Assembly: GCA_016931935.1 (NCBI GenBank)
Contig: JAFGDW010000219.1
Location: 1-40,313 of the forward strand
Length of the DNA: 40,313 nucleotides
Direction of reading: 5' to 3'
Origin: Candidatus Zhuqueibacterota bacterium
Lineage (GTDB): Bacteria; Zhuqueibacterota; Zhuqueibacteria; Thermofontimicrobiales; Thiofontviventaceae
Shown: one piece after another, positions 1 to 7,956 of the stretch
Layout of the letters: every line of letters starts with the position of its first letter
Numbering within the stretch: the first letter of the stretch is position 1
Position numbers and translations under genes: made by a program
Notes under the pieces: generated by a model
Database searches by the model: none
The model's input: the letters and a program-made list of their open reading frames with translations, nothing else
Told to the model about the DNA's origin: nothing

Positions 1-62
1 GCCTGCAAAACCGATGAAACGTCTCTGCTAAAGGGATGCGGCCTAAATAATGATTGAACTAA

Positions 63-82
63 CCCGCGCAAAAACGCGCGGG
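63..82. terminator. GC-rich hairpin, possible terminator
   Basis: A perfect 7-bp inverted repeat (CCCGCGC / GCGCGGG) encloses a 6-base A-rich loop. It lies downstream of the leftward gene pair ending at 258. No T-run follows on either strand, so an intrinsic terminator is only one reading; a stray hairpin is equally possible. Confidence 0.25.
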
Positions 83-98
83 AAGCTCATCATCGCTT

Positions 99-221
99 TA
101 GTGCCTGTCCGGGTTCGGAGTACAAGCTTCAGCTTGTGAAACAAATGGACGTTAAGTTCAATATTCAGATTGCAAGCAAGATGCTTGCATTACAACTATC
201 ATCATTTACGGACAGACACTA
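99..221. repeat. MITE-like element with inverted ends
   Basis: The segment begins with TAGTGCCTGTCCGG (99-112) and ends with the near-inverse ACGGACAGACACTA (208-221), matching at 12 of 14 positions. Inside are two perfect hairpins: ACAAGCT/AGCTTGT at 122-137 and TGCAAGC/GCTTGCA at 171-189. There is no reading frame. Short non-coding DNA with terminal inverted repeats and internal hairpins is the form of a miniature inverted-repeat element. A solo copy of one end (TAGTGCCTATCCGG) sits at 17592-17605. Mobility is inferred; no flanking target duplication could be confirmed. Confidence 0.45.
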
Positions 222-257
222 TTTAGTTCTGAAAGGTGTCCGTTTGTGAATTTTATA

Positions 258-596
258 TCAAAAGACATACTGTTTCAAATCAAAATCAGGGTCATTTTTC
301 ATAAAATCGCGAATGGTATCCAAGGGCTCGTCAAGTACTTTAAATCCATTCAATTCATATCCTGCATACATCAGTTCTTTTCTTATAAATAAATATGCTA
401 AATACCATGAAAGAAGGACACTGGTTGGTAAATTTTTTAAACCAACCTTCATCTCTTTCTCCGATACATTAACAACCTGACGACGTAATGCTGTTTGATA
501 GTCAACTTGATATAGAATATCTTTTATTACTTCGTTCTTAAAATCCAAATTGTCTGACTGCGGAACATTTTCCTGAGCTCTTATTTTTCGTCTCAT
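258..596 (-). CDS. Hypothetical protein, 112 aa
   Basis: I do not recognise this protein. It is soluble-looking, with no signal peptide; a hydrophobic stretch around residues 57-72 is probably a buried helix. It is the second gene of a pair: only six bases separate it from the stop codon of the upstream gene at 603, and its ribosome binding site (GGAG) overlaps that stop, so the two are probably translationally coupled. The upstream partner is an exported coiled-coil protein, which suggests that the pair works together although this member should stay in the cytoplasm. No catalytic motif is visible. Confidence 0.6.
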   Translation of the reverse strand: MRRKIRAQENVPQSDNLDFKNEVIKDILYQVDYQTALRRQVVNVSEKEMKVGLKNLPTSVLLSWYLAYLFIRKELMYAGYELNGFKVLDEPLDTIRDFMKNDPDFDLKQYVF

Positions 597-602
597 TTCG
601 AT

Positions 603-1070
603 TTACTCCGATCGATTTAAACGAGTTTTGGAACTTTTCTTTACTTTATTCTTCATATCACTTAGATTATTCTGCATAATATCACGCACTTCTTTGAGTT
701 GTTCAAGATCGTGTTCTGCTTTCTTTATTGCTTTTTGATAGTCTTCAATTTCTTTTAATAATGAAAGTTGCTTTTCTGAAAAATTATCCGTTTCATCATA
801 TCTTTGAACCATATTTTTTTTAGCCAAATCTTTGTCATGGACAATGAGTACTGGTAGCATTTTATAACTACCATCCTTTTGTTTCCTATGGAGAAGGATG
901 ATGATGCCCTTTTCAAGACTTTTCATATTGTTCTGAACTAACGAATCTAAATTAGATTGTTTGTTTTGTAATGGTGTTGGTATTGCGTATGTAATAAGGT
1001 CTTTATCGTTCTTTGCCCAACATGTTGACACGAATACGAATAATAGTGCGATAATTATTTTTGCTTTCAT
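603..1070 (-). CDS. Exported coiled-coil protein, hypothetical
   Basis: The protein has about 155 residues with a clear signal peptide (basic MKAK, hydrophobic core, cleavage near CWA-KN), followed by a short region of mixed composition and a long charged heptad-like segment over roughly the last 65 residues (many K, E, L), typical of a coiled coil. I chose ATG at 1070 instead of the GTG at 1082 because a GAGGGG ribosome binding site lies five bases before the ATG and would fall inside the longer frame. It is first in a two-gene unit with the gene at 258. It probably acts in the periplasm; no family was recognised. Confidence 0.65.
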   Translation of the reverse strand: MKAKIIIALLFVFVSTCWAKNDKDLITYAIPTPLQNKQSNLDSLVQNNMKSLEKGIIILLHRKQKDGSYKMLPVLIVHDKDLAKKNMVQRYDETDNFSEKQLSLLKEIEDYQKAIKKAEHDLEQLKEVRDIMQNNLSDMKNKVKKSSKTRLNRSE

Positions 1071-1682
1071 TTTTCCCCTCACTTTCTGATCACATCACTT
1101 GTTATATGGCACTACTGCTTAATTCTGAATCCTTTCATCATCGATTGTATTCATTACAAATTGAAACCATCAAAAAAATAGTAGTGATTGTTTCATGAAT
1201 TATTAACTCATAAATTGTACCCCGTCATCATCTACACAGTGCATCTCTCACGACGTTCCAGATTTCCAGGCCGTGGCCATGTGAAGCATAGTGTGTGTAA
1301 GCTCCCCCATTTAGAAAACGATGTGAAAGTCAGAGTATCTGAATATCACCCGGATGACTGTTCGCGCGATAAAAGGCAAAGAAGGAACAACGACAGCAAT
1401 CATGGAAGAAGATTGAGATGCAAACCAACAGAGTTGTTGCCACCAGAGCTAAAGATAAGGAAAACCAATCGGAATATCCCTGCTTGACTGAAAAAATCAA
1501 TAACACTTATAAAATAAATTTGTTGAGTGGTGTGGCATAATAATTGGGCTCCGTTTCAATCCTTTTGAGGTTCGAAACAGAGCCCACCCGTCAACTATCC
1601 CCGCCCCAATATTTTAATATTTGCATAGGCGTATCCGGTATCATTCGAACCGGACCTGGCTATCCTTGAAAAAGAGTCCATT
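1071..1682. other. Intergenic stretch without a supported gene
   Basis: About 610 bases separate the first gene pair from the OmpA-type gene at 1683. A 99-codon frame on the plus strand (1188-1487) has an unusual composition rich in R, H and C, no ribosome binding site and no recognisable motif; several minus-strand frames here are also broken. The only clear structure is the hairpin at 1546-1585, listed separately. The stretch could be a decayed gene, but I cannot assign it. Confidence 0.5.
1546..1585 (-). terminator. Probable terminator of the OmpA-type gene
   Basis: GGGCTCCGTTTC (1546-1557) pairs with GAAACAGAGCCC (1574-1585) with one mismatch, about 100 bases past the stop codon of the leftward gene at 1683. 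On the minus strand the stem is followed by an A/T-rich tract (AATTATTAT) rather than a clean U-run, so termination is likely but not certain. Confidence 0.5.
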
Positions 1683-3191
1683 TTACAAGACATCTTTCAT
1701 CATCCACGGATGAATCACAACATCAACACGACGGTTGGCGGCGCGGCCTGCCACGGTTTCGTTACTTGCAATCGGTTTGGTTTCGCCATAACCGATCGCT
1801 TCAATTTGCGACGCAACGATTTTGGAATTGGCCATAATATATTGTTTTACCGCATCAGCACGTTGCTTTGACAATTGTAAATTCTTCTCATCACTGCCAA
1901 ATGAATCCGTATAGCCCAGCACAGAGACGGTGCATTGTGGGAAAGCATTAATGGCATCGCGCACTTTGGTCAGCAAGCCAAATGATTGTTGCTCAATTGT
2001 AGCTTCTGCACTTGGGAAATTTAGCCCAACCAACCGGATTATGACATCGTCACCCTCGCGCAATACTCTGGCTTCCTTGCTAGTGAACGATTTTTCTACA
2101 TTTGCAAATTGCTCACGTGTTTTGGCTTGATTGGCAATTTGCTGCGCTAACGCAGACTTTTCCTTTGCCTGACTGCCAAACTGATTCTCCATTTCGGCAA
2201 TTCGGGCATCCTGAAGTTCGGTTTTTTGTTGGTACCAGTTTAAATTCTGGCTTAATCCTACAACGCTTTTCTGATACGTGTCGATATAAGCGACAATTTC
2301 CTCAGTCGTTTTGCCAAAACCGGTGTCAAACGAAGGGGTCAGTTCCGCTTTTTCAGCAATCTGCTGCAGAGGTTTCTCCGAGGCCAGCATCAAGTCTTCC
2401 CAGGTTTGATCCTTGTCCTTCATTTGCTTAATGGTTTTCGCCAGATAAAATGCATGCCTGGCCTGATAATTGGCATGTTGTGCCAGGCTGCGCGCAACGT
2501 CGGTATCATAACGATTCTCGTTCAACTCTTTTTCTGCCTGGTTGACGAGCTGCTGCGCCTGTTGTAAGGTTTTAGGGGCATAGTCTTTCACATCAAACTT
2601 ATCTGCCTGGCCCAACAATTCCCGTGTTGAATCAAGGTAATTCGCCTTAATGGCGTCAAGCTCGGCCTGGCGGTATAGTTTCTCTGCCTCATCAGCTTTT
2701 TCCCGTGCGTCATTAACATCACCATCTTCAAGTTCGCGGGCCGCTTCGCTGAATTTTTTTTCAGCTTCCGTCCAGAGCTTCTCTGAAAACCTGTCTGCCA
2801 TAGTAAATTGCGCATCCAAACGCGCTTTCATTGAATTTGGGAATGTAACGTCGGCCAGTTTCGTGGCATCAGTAGCTGTCTGGAATAAAACGCACGATTC
2901 ACTAAGCTTTGACTGAATATCTTCCAGCTTTTTGCCCTTTTGAAGATCTGATTCAGCCTCTTTATAGAGTTTCATCGCTTCACCATAATTCTTGGGCGCC
3001 AGAATATCTGCATGGGCATTTTCCGCAGCACTACGTGCCTTGTTAGCGTCCATGAACAGCGTTGTTTTTACATCGTTAACAGTAGTGTTTTCGATTAGTT
3101 TTTGCCCCGTTGCATGTGCCACAAATATAGTGGTAATGCACGCTATGACGATGATAAGGGCAACGTTTAAGAATCTTTTTGTCTGAAACAT
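1683..3191 (-). CDS. OmpA-family protein with helical DUF4398-like N-terminal region
   Basis: The 502-residue protein starts with a signal sequence (MFQTKR, then a hydrophobic core to about residue 29). Residues about 40-270 form Ala/Glu/Lys-rich helical repeats of the type annotated DUF4398, residues about 310-370 a coiled coil, and residues about 385-495 an OmpA C-terminal domain. That domain carries the peptidoglycan-contacting signature (GYTDS, NLQLSKQRA, GRAANRRV). It therefore most likely anchors a long periplasmic helical rod to peptidoglycan. AAGGAG precedes the start. A same-length, strongly similar paralogue lies at 17971, about 15 kb away; the two are evidently an old duplication. 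It stands as a single-gene unit with a hairpin downstream. Confidence 0.88.
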   Translation of the reverse strand: MFQTKRFLNVALIIVIACITTIFVAHATGQKLIENTTVNDVKTTLFMDANKARSAAENAHADILAPKNYGEAMKLYKEAESDLQKGKKLEDIQSKLSESCVLFQTATDATKLADVTFPNSMKARLDAQFTMADRFSEKLWTEAEKKFSEAARELEDGDVNDAREKADEAEKLYRQAELDAIKANYLDSTRELLGQADKFDVKDYAPKTLQQAQQLVNQAEKELNENRYDTDVARSLAQHANYQARHAFYLAKTIKQMKDKDQTWEDLMLASEKPLQQIAEKAELTPSFDTGFGKTTEEIVAYIDTYQKSVVGLSQNLNWYQQKTELQDARIAEMENQFGSQAKEKSALAQQIANQAKTREQFANVEKSFTSKEARVLREGDDVIIRLVGLNFPSAEATIEQQSFGLLTKVRDAINAFPQCTVSVLGYTDSFGSDEKNLQLSKQRADAVKQYIMANSKIVASQIEAIGYGETKPIASNETVAGRAANRRVDVVIHPWMMKDVL

Positions 3192-3367
3192 AACTTATCT
3201 CCTTGAATGTTGTTAAGTGAATAACGATTTTTATTGCCGCCAATTCCGGAAATTCCGGTTTATTGGACATCAAACCAAATTGGTCTGGCGGTCCATATGA
3301 TGATTTTCCATTTTCGGTTTTTACCTCCTTTCCCATCGCTTCAGGTTGTCAGGCGCCGCAAGCCGAA

Positions 3368-3556
3368 CTACGACTGCTTGCGCCTGATTATGATTAATAC
3401 AACTCCACCAGCAAGCGACAATCCGCCCACGATGGTTGAAAGCGGGATGGTCTCCCAGGTGTCGGCGCTGGCTTCAAAAGAACCAATACCGATAATCTGC
3501 TCACACGAAATGTACGGAGATACCTTAATTGACTAAGGCGCCGATGCCAATTGCTA
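3368..3556 (-). pseudogene. Broken copy of the small membrane protein at 4366
   Basis: Read leftward, the sequence encodes residues matching the 73-residue protein at 4366 from its middle to its end (ISCEQIIGIGSFEASADT, then IPLSTIVGGLSLAGG and a basic tail). The first part (SLIAIGIGALVN) is in another frame, ending at an in-frame TAA, and the true start and first membrane segment are missing; the upstream end runs into the stop codon of the barrel gene at 3557. This is therefore a 5'-truncated, frameshifted duplicate. Its second hydrophobic segment is cleaner than in the intact copy. Confidence 0.7.
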
Positions 3557-4198
3557 TCAGCGAATATAAAACGTTATGCCTGCGCCCACATAGTTCGACG
3601 AGTCGTCGTTAATCGCGATACCGTACTCGGCTTCCAGGTCTAATGCGTCGGACACGCAGTACTCGATTCCGGGCACGAGGTGCAATCTGGTGAACGAATC
3701 ATCGACTCCCGCAGGAACATCCTGGATCGTCTCGAACGCGGCATCCAGAGCCCCGCACAACTCCAAATTCTTGGATATGTGCCCGCTCAATATCGGCGTG
3801 ACCTCGAATCCCATGGTGTCGTAATTATTATCCTTCCCAAACATCTTGTGGAAGCCTCCTGTCAACGACAAATCAATACTGGAATTCGTTTTCGTATTCC
3901 TTAGAATCCAGTACTCGCCATCCGCGCCGACGAAGGTGCCAATATCAAACACGCCCACCTTGGCTTCGACGTCAAAGTGTTCGGTAAATCCATACCCGAC
4001 GCGAGCCGCGAATCCGGTCTCGTTATCAGCTCCGTCCTTGCCGAGTATCATAATCGGGGCAACTTCAAGCTTGTAAGTTCCGCGGTCCATAGTCTCGGCG
4101 GACTGCAGGACACCAAAGTACTGAGCTGATGCTGGTAACGCGAAGCACAGGCCGAAAGCTGCAACAAAAACGAATCGAGCGATTCGAGAAATTTTCAT
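3557..4198 (-). CDS. Outer-membrane beta-barrel protein
   Basis: The product has 213 residues. It opens with a signal peptide (MKISRIARF, hydrophobic core, cleavage after PASA-QY) and continues with alternating hydrophobic and polar strands such as GYGFTEHFDVEAKVGVF and LDLEAEYGIAIN, ending in an aromatic/aliphatic last strand (GAGITFYIR). This is the pattern of an eight- to ten-strand barrel of the OmpA/OmpW-like superfamily. The start at 4198 is fixed by an excellent AGGAGG eight bases upstream; a longer frame to 4297 lacks support. No peptidoglycan domain is present, so it is a barrel only. The substrate, if any, is unknown. Confidence 0.75.
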   Translation of the reverse strand: MKISRIARFVFVAAFGLCFALPASAQYFGVLQSAETMDRGTYKLEVAPIMILGKDGADNETGFAARVGYGFTEHFDVEAKVGVFDIGTFVGADGEYWILRNTKTNSSIDLSLTGGFHKMFGKDNNYDTMGFEVTPILSGHISKNLELCGALDAAFETIQDVPAGVDDSFTRLHLVPGIEYCVSDALDLEAEYGIAINDDSSNYVGAGITFYIR

Positions 4199-4365
4199 AT
4201 TATATCCTCCTGAAATGAATGAATAAAACTTGTTTGTTATATTAGTGAGAGGATTATCCTCACCATGTGCAATAATAAACCCTGTTCCACACCACATCCA
4301 AAATCAACTTATTCCAACTCCAAATTTCACGTGTAGCATTGCAGTCGATAAACGACGCCGGAAGA

Positions 4366-4587
4366 CTACGATTTTTTGCGCCCAATAATGACCATTACAA
4401 TTCCACCATCAAGCGACAATTCATCCACGATGGGTGATAGCGGGATGCTCTTCCGGGTGTCAGCGCTGGCTTCGAAAGTACCAATACCAATAATCTGCTC
4501 GCGCGATATGTAGGTGATGCCCTTGTAGATCAGAGCAACAATGCCGAACACGCTAACGATGAATCCGGTGAGCATAATCGCTGTCAT
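4366..4587 (-). CDS. Small membrane protein, DUF3185-like (uncertain)
   Basis: A 73-residue protein has a first membrane helix (residues about 4-23), a polar loop (YISREQIIGIGTFEASADT), a second weakly hydrophobic stretch and a basic end (RKKS). Comparable two-helix proteins occur in bacterial stress-gene clusters, and some are annotated DUF3185; I offer that name only as a possibility. AAGGAG precedes the start. In the second helix, residues that are Gly and Ala in the broken copy at 3368 are Asp/Glu here (IVDELSLDGG), which would weaken membrane insertion; the gene may be starting to decay. It is followed closely by the micro-protein gene at 4630. Confidence 0.55.
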   Translation of the reverse strand: MTAIMLTGFIVSVFGIVALIYKGITYISREQIIGIGTFEASADTRKSIPLSPIVDELSLDGGIVMVIIGRKKS

Positions 4588-4629
4588 AGATATTTATCTC
4601 CTTTCTTAAACAATCAATAAATGAACTGG

Positions 4630-4782
4630 TTACGACTTTAGTTTACGTCTCTGATAGACTCTGACTAACAGCACAATGATCGCGATAACCAGCAGAATAT
4701 GAATGAATCCTCCCACTGTGTAGCCACTGAACAATGCCACAAGCCACACGGCGCAAAGAATTACAAAGATTGTCCAAAGCAT
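4630..4782 (-). CDS. lmo0937-family membrane micro-protein
   Basis: A 50-residue product begins MLWTIFVILCAVWLVALFSG, then a Tyr-Thr-Val-Gly-Gly-Phe-Ile-His turn and a second hydrophobic helix ending in a basic tail (YQRRKLKS). This is the typical layout of the lmo0937 family: two helices joined by a GGFIH turn. The function is not established; the family recurs in stress-gene clusters. AAGGAG lies eight bases before ATG. A clear paralogue is at 12422, a divergent one at 25509 and a remnant at 17691. It was too short for standard gene-length cut-offs. Confidence 0.85.
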   Translation of the reverse strand: MLWTIFVILCAVWLVALFSGYTVGGFIHILLVIAIIVLLVRVYQRRKLKS

Positions 4783-4844
4783 GTTTTACTCCTTTCCGGT
4801 GACAGAATCACCCAATGTTAAATGATATTTGAAAATACTTGATA

Positions 4845-5123
4845 TCAGCGGCGTGCATGAGAGTTAATCAAACCGGCTAAGGCAACGAATAAACCCGCCC
4901 CGATGATTGACCAGACAATGGGAAAATTATCTGTGCCGATATGCAGCACATAAAGCTCCGGCAATCCCAGTTTGCCAACAATCCACACGCCGAAAAACGC
5001 GCCAACGAAACCAATCCCAATTGAGATTAGAAAACCACTGCACGATCTGCCGATGATGATCTGGACGACGGCACCGCATATACCGGCGACGAGCAACAAG
5101 GTTAAAAAGTTGGCCATCGTCAT
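4845..5123 (-). CDS. GlsB/YeaQ/YmgE-family membrane protein
   Basis: The product (92 residues from ATG at 5123) contains three hydrophobic segments with small residues: an N-terminal helix with GICGAVVQIIIGR, a central SIGIGFVGAFFGVWIVG and a last VWSIIGAGLFVALAGL. This is the layout of the transglycosylase-associated GlsB/YeaQ/YmgE family, small inner-membrane proteins often induced in stress; the biochemical role is unsettled. The ribosome binding site AGAGGAA sits five bases before the chosen start; a more upstream ATG at 5159 has none. Two further members are at 13225 and 23023; this one is the most divergent, with a longer loop before the last helix. Confidence 0.8.
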   Translation of the reverse strand: MTMANFLTLLLVAGICGAVVQIIIGRSCSGFLISIGIGFVGAFFGVWIVGKLGLPELYVLHIGTDNFPIVWSIIGAGLFVALAGLINSHARR

Positions 5124-5246
5124 AAATTCCTCTTGTTTAGTAATAAAAAACGTTATCAATTCAAAACGACCGAAATCCTAATGCTAATAAAAAACAATAG
5201 TTACGCGGTTAGGAAGAAGCTCAGGCAAAACATACCAGTCATCAGC

Positions 5247-5663
5247 CTACTTGAAACGTTCCATAGCCTGCGCAAAGGATTTACCCAAATCATCAAAAGC
5301 CGTTTCCACATCAGACTTCATTTCTTTCCAGTTTTGTGCGCTGGCATTTTTCACATTCTTCAACTTGTCCTGTGCTACGTTGAGGTTCTTTTCAAGCTCG
5401 TCCACCTGAGCTTGCAATTCTACTTTGGTTTTACCGGTGGCGGTCCCGGCCTTGCTTTTCATTTCGCCCAGTTCACGATTGAGAGTTACCACCTTCTTAT
5501 CCATTTCCTTTTCGAAATCCTGTTTTTCTGTCTGCAAGTCGGTATAGGCTTCATTCACCGCTTTTTTATTCTTTTCGGAAGCCTGTTTGTTACAGGCGAT
5601 GATGAGAAATGAGATTAACGTGAAACTGACAACTAACACGATAAACCTACCAGGTACTTTCAT
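5247..5663 (-). CDS. Lipoprotein with sll1863-type helical stress domain
   Basis: The product has 138 residues. Its signal ends in a lipobox (LIIAC, Cys24), so it is predicted to be lipid-anchored. The rest is highly charged helix, with a segment (about 70-100) of Lys/Glu/Leu heptads and an end reading NWKEMKSDVETAFDDLGKSF, which closely follows the C-terminal pattern of sll1863-family stress proteins (W-x-x-(L/M)-K-x-x-(F/V)-E-x-A). A cytoplasmic relative lies at 21991. A lipid-anchored member would place the same helical module in the periplasm. The start at 5663 is chosen because GGGAG lies just upstream and the frame from 5696 would put charged residues before the signal. Confidence 0.75.
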   Translation of the reverse strand: MKVPGRFIVLVVSFTLISFLIIACNKQASEKNKKAVNEAYTDLQTEKQDFEKEMDKKVVTLNRELGEMKSKAGTATGKTKVELQAQVDELEKNLNVAQDKLKNVKNASAQNWKEMKSDVETAFDDLGKSFAQAMERFK

Positions 5664-5789
5664 AAGACATTCTCCCTTTAAAGTTAAGTAAAGCATACGT
5701 TAATGTGAATAAGTTTCGCCGGGTTTGCCCAGGGGCGTTCCCTATAATGATTGCTTTGGCATGCTAGTGTTCCCACACATGCTCTCGTT

Positions 5790-6491
5790 CTATTTTACGG
5801 CAACTTCAAAAAGAACGCGCATGTTAGCCATCGCTTCCTTTGAGTTAACATCGCCGGGAGTCACTTCAAACACTGCCGGCCGTGTTCTGCCATATCCTAT
5901 CGTGGTGATTCTTTCTGGTGCAATCCCTTTTTCAATCAGATAATCCCTGACCGCATTGGCTCGTTGTTCGCTGACTTTTTGATTGATAGCTTCCGTGCCT
6001 TGAGCAGAAGTATATCCTGCCATACGGACATTTATCTTGGGATTTTCTTTCAGGACGTGCACATCCGAATCCAGCAATGTTTTCGCTTCCGGGGAAAGGG
6101 TCGATTGATCGTAATCGAAATGTGCATCCCCAAAAACGACTACCTTCTCATCTTCCTTCGGGTCCAGCACAAGCATCATAACCTTCAGATCAGACAGACT
6201 TTTTTGTGACAGTTCGACGGTAGAGCTTCTCCTAAACAGCATAGTGACAAGGATCACCACGATGACGAGTAATATTCCCACTATAGTAATAAGAAACTTT
6301 TTCATCTGGCTAATCCGCTTTGCTCTGGACCGTTTTGCCGATTGTCTTTTCGCATCATGTTTTCCAGTTTGCTTTTCTGCTTCAAGCCAATCGACAAAAT
6401 CATTGCCGTCCTTAAAACCATGTTTCTCGTAGAGCTCATATGCCTTGTTCTTTATTTCTTTATTTTCTGAATTTAAATCATTTTGTAACAT
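5790..6491 (-). CDS. DUF2934 / transmembrane / OmpA-domain protein
   Basis: The 233-residue protein has three parts. Residues about 12-42 match DUF2934 (AYELYEKHG, then DFVDWLEAEKQ). A very basic stretch leads to one membrane helix at 66-87. Residues about 115-233 form an OmpA C-terminal domain with the usual contacts (AGYTSAQGTEAINQ, SEQRANAV, IGYGRTRP). The basic region before the helix predicts the N-terminus in the cytoplasm and the OmpA domain in the periplasm. The protein would then tie the inner membrane to peptidoglycan while presenting DUF2934 to the cytoplasm. The GYTSAQG loop has Ser where many family members have Asp, so peptidoglycan affinity may be altered. GAGGGTG precedes the start. 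Confidence 0.85.
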   Translation of the reverse strand: MLQNDLNSENKEIKNKAYELYEKHGFKDGNDFVDWLEAEKQTGKHDAKRQSAKRSRAKRISQMKKFLITIVGILLVIVVILVTMLFRRSSTVELSQKSLSDLKVMMLVLDPKEDEKVVVFGDAHFDYDQSTLSPEAKTLLDSDVHVLKENPKINVRMAGYTSAQGTEAINQKVSEQRANAVRDYLIEKGIAPERITTIGYGRTRPAVFEVTPGDVNSKEAMANMRVLFEVAVK

Positions 6492-6802
6492 GTTGTCACC
6501 CTCATTAAAATTTAAAATTGCTTCAGTCTTTCAAATAATTATTTTTCATTACTATTTTTGTATGCCTGGTGGTACATTGTCTTTTTTCCAGCTTCGGAAA
6601 GATGACAGGTGAATAATAATTTCGCAAGCAGCCTGTTCACTTTTTCCCTTGCTTTTTACAGGCTTTTGCTGCAGCCTCCAATTAAGAACACTTTATTTTG
6701 TTCCGCTGTGTTGTTGATAGATTGATTTACAGAATAGCAAACAAACCGGTTTGTAATTTTTTCAAGCTTTAGTCCATTTCATTAAGAGTTTGAGCATATC
6801 GC
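6492..6802. other. Non-coding gap with a 14-bp palindrome
   Basis: No gene is seen in these 311 bases. A perfect palindrome ACAAACCGGTTTGT lies at 6741-6754, about 50 bases beyond the stop of the leftward gene at 6803, next to a T-rich tract on the plus strand. It could be an operator or part of a terminator; the sequence alone does not decide. The rest should contain the promoter of the gene ending at 6491, which I could not place. Confidence 0.4.
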
Positions 6803-7948
6803 TTATTGCACCAGCATCCAGCATTCCCAGCCGGAATGGTATTGTTTGTGTTTCAATCGTCCAAACCGCGGTGGGCGGTACAAAACATCTACTCCATCTT
6901 CCATTCCCGGCAGCACGTATGCAGAGTCGTCGGCGCAATCGCAGTGCTTCACAGATTCCGGGTTCAGCCCTTTTAACGTCGTCAAGGTTCGATCGTAGAC
7001 AAAGTCGATAGAATCCAGGTATGCTTGTACACGATTCACATCGTACACAGCAACACTCACCGCTGTCTGAACATCTTCTGTCAGTCGGTCGAAGGACTGG
7101 CGAGCAATTTTTTTTGCAAACGTAGCCACATCTCCATCACGCAAGCCAACATCCAACCGCTCAAAGGGATGGAGACTAAAGTATGAAAGGTGAAGATTAT
7201 CGGGAGAAGCGACGATGGTTTTCGCATACGGTGCAAGCGCGGCAATCGTATTCGGGACACCCCCGAAACACGTCGAGAGCACGATCAGATCGAATCTCGA
7301 TGATTCACGTGTGATGCGTTTCAATCCGGCGGCAAGATCATTTACAGTGAAAGTCCAATGACCGTACGATGCATCATAACCCACACCGTCGAATCCAGGG
7401 ATTTCGTGACCGAAGTAAAAGAACAATCTTGCTAACTGAGGGTGCTCATCTGCGTGGTAACGGTGATAAAGTTCAGCTTCCGGATAAAAGCGCGCTTGTC
7501 CCTGATCGCGCCAATATGACTTTTTAGCGAGCAACTGTCCGTTCCGGTAGTAATACATTTGTCCATCCGGGTGTGGAAAGAACAGCAAGACATGATTCCT
7601 GGGTCGTTGGTGAAAAATGAACACTTCAGCTTGCGGATTTCGCTCTGCAACCAGTGTTGCTCCGATGAGAGCCTCCTCATCGGCCCGGTGCGCATTACCG
7701 CGTGAATCGTGATAAAGGTAATCACTATCGCCATGGATGACAAATATTATCGAGTAGCGCGGTGGGAGCGTACTCCTGTCCATAAGCGTTTCACGCTGAA
7801 TAAGATGAGTGGAGCTGCACGAAAACAGTAATAACGCAAGTACCATGCAGCCAACGCTTTTAAAAAAAATTGAGTATGTGTAAATGGCGCTCGTGAAAAC
7901 TCGGTTGAGCGTGTTTTGTATGCCGAAACCCATGAATGTTCTTTTCAT
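6803..7948 (-). CDS. Caspase-fold (C11/C13-like) lipoprotein
   Basis: The 381-residue protein has a long N-terminal segment ending in a lipobox (LALLLFSC, Cys44), predicting a lipid anchor outside the inner membrane. Residues about 64-235 show the alternating strand-helix order of clan CD cysteine peptidases: a first strand YSIIFVIHG, then a His in a Gly-His-Glu context (FYFGHEIPG, His181) and a Cys in DLIVLSTCFGG (Cys227). The His-then-Cys spacing and the hydrophobic strand before each are those of clostripain (C11), legumain and gingipain-like peptidases. It starts eight bases after the gene at 7957, so both are probably co-transcribed. The substrate is unknown; protease activity is inferred from the dyad. 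Confidence 0.65.
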   Translation of the reverse strand: MKRTFMGFGIQNTLNRVFTSAIYTYSIFFKSVGCMVLALLLFSCSSTHLIQRETLMDRSTLPPRYSIIFVIHGDSDYLYHDSRGNAHRADEEALIGATLVAERNPQAEVFIFHQRPRNHVLLFFPHPDGQMYYYRNGQLLAKKSYWRDQGQARFYPEAELYHRYHADEHPQLARLFFYFGHEIPGFDGVGYDASYGHWTFTVNDLAAGLKRITRESSRFDLIVLSTCFGGVPNTIAALAPYAKTIVASPDNLHLSYFSLHPFERLDVGLRDGDVATFAKKIARQSFDRLTEDVQTAVSVAVYDVNRVQAYLDSIDFVYDRTLTTLKGLNPESVKHCDCADDSAYVLPGMEDGVDVLYRPPRFGRLKHKQYHSGWECWMLVQ

Positions 7949-7956
7949 ACAAAATC

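Noticed and set aside
1188..1487. 99-codon plus-strand frame
   Set aside because: No binding site, odd composition rich in Arg/His/Cys, no motif, opposite to every other gene.
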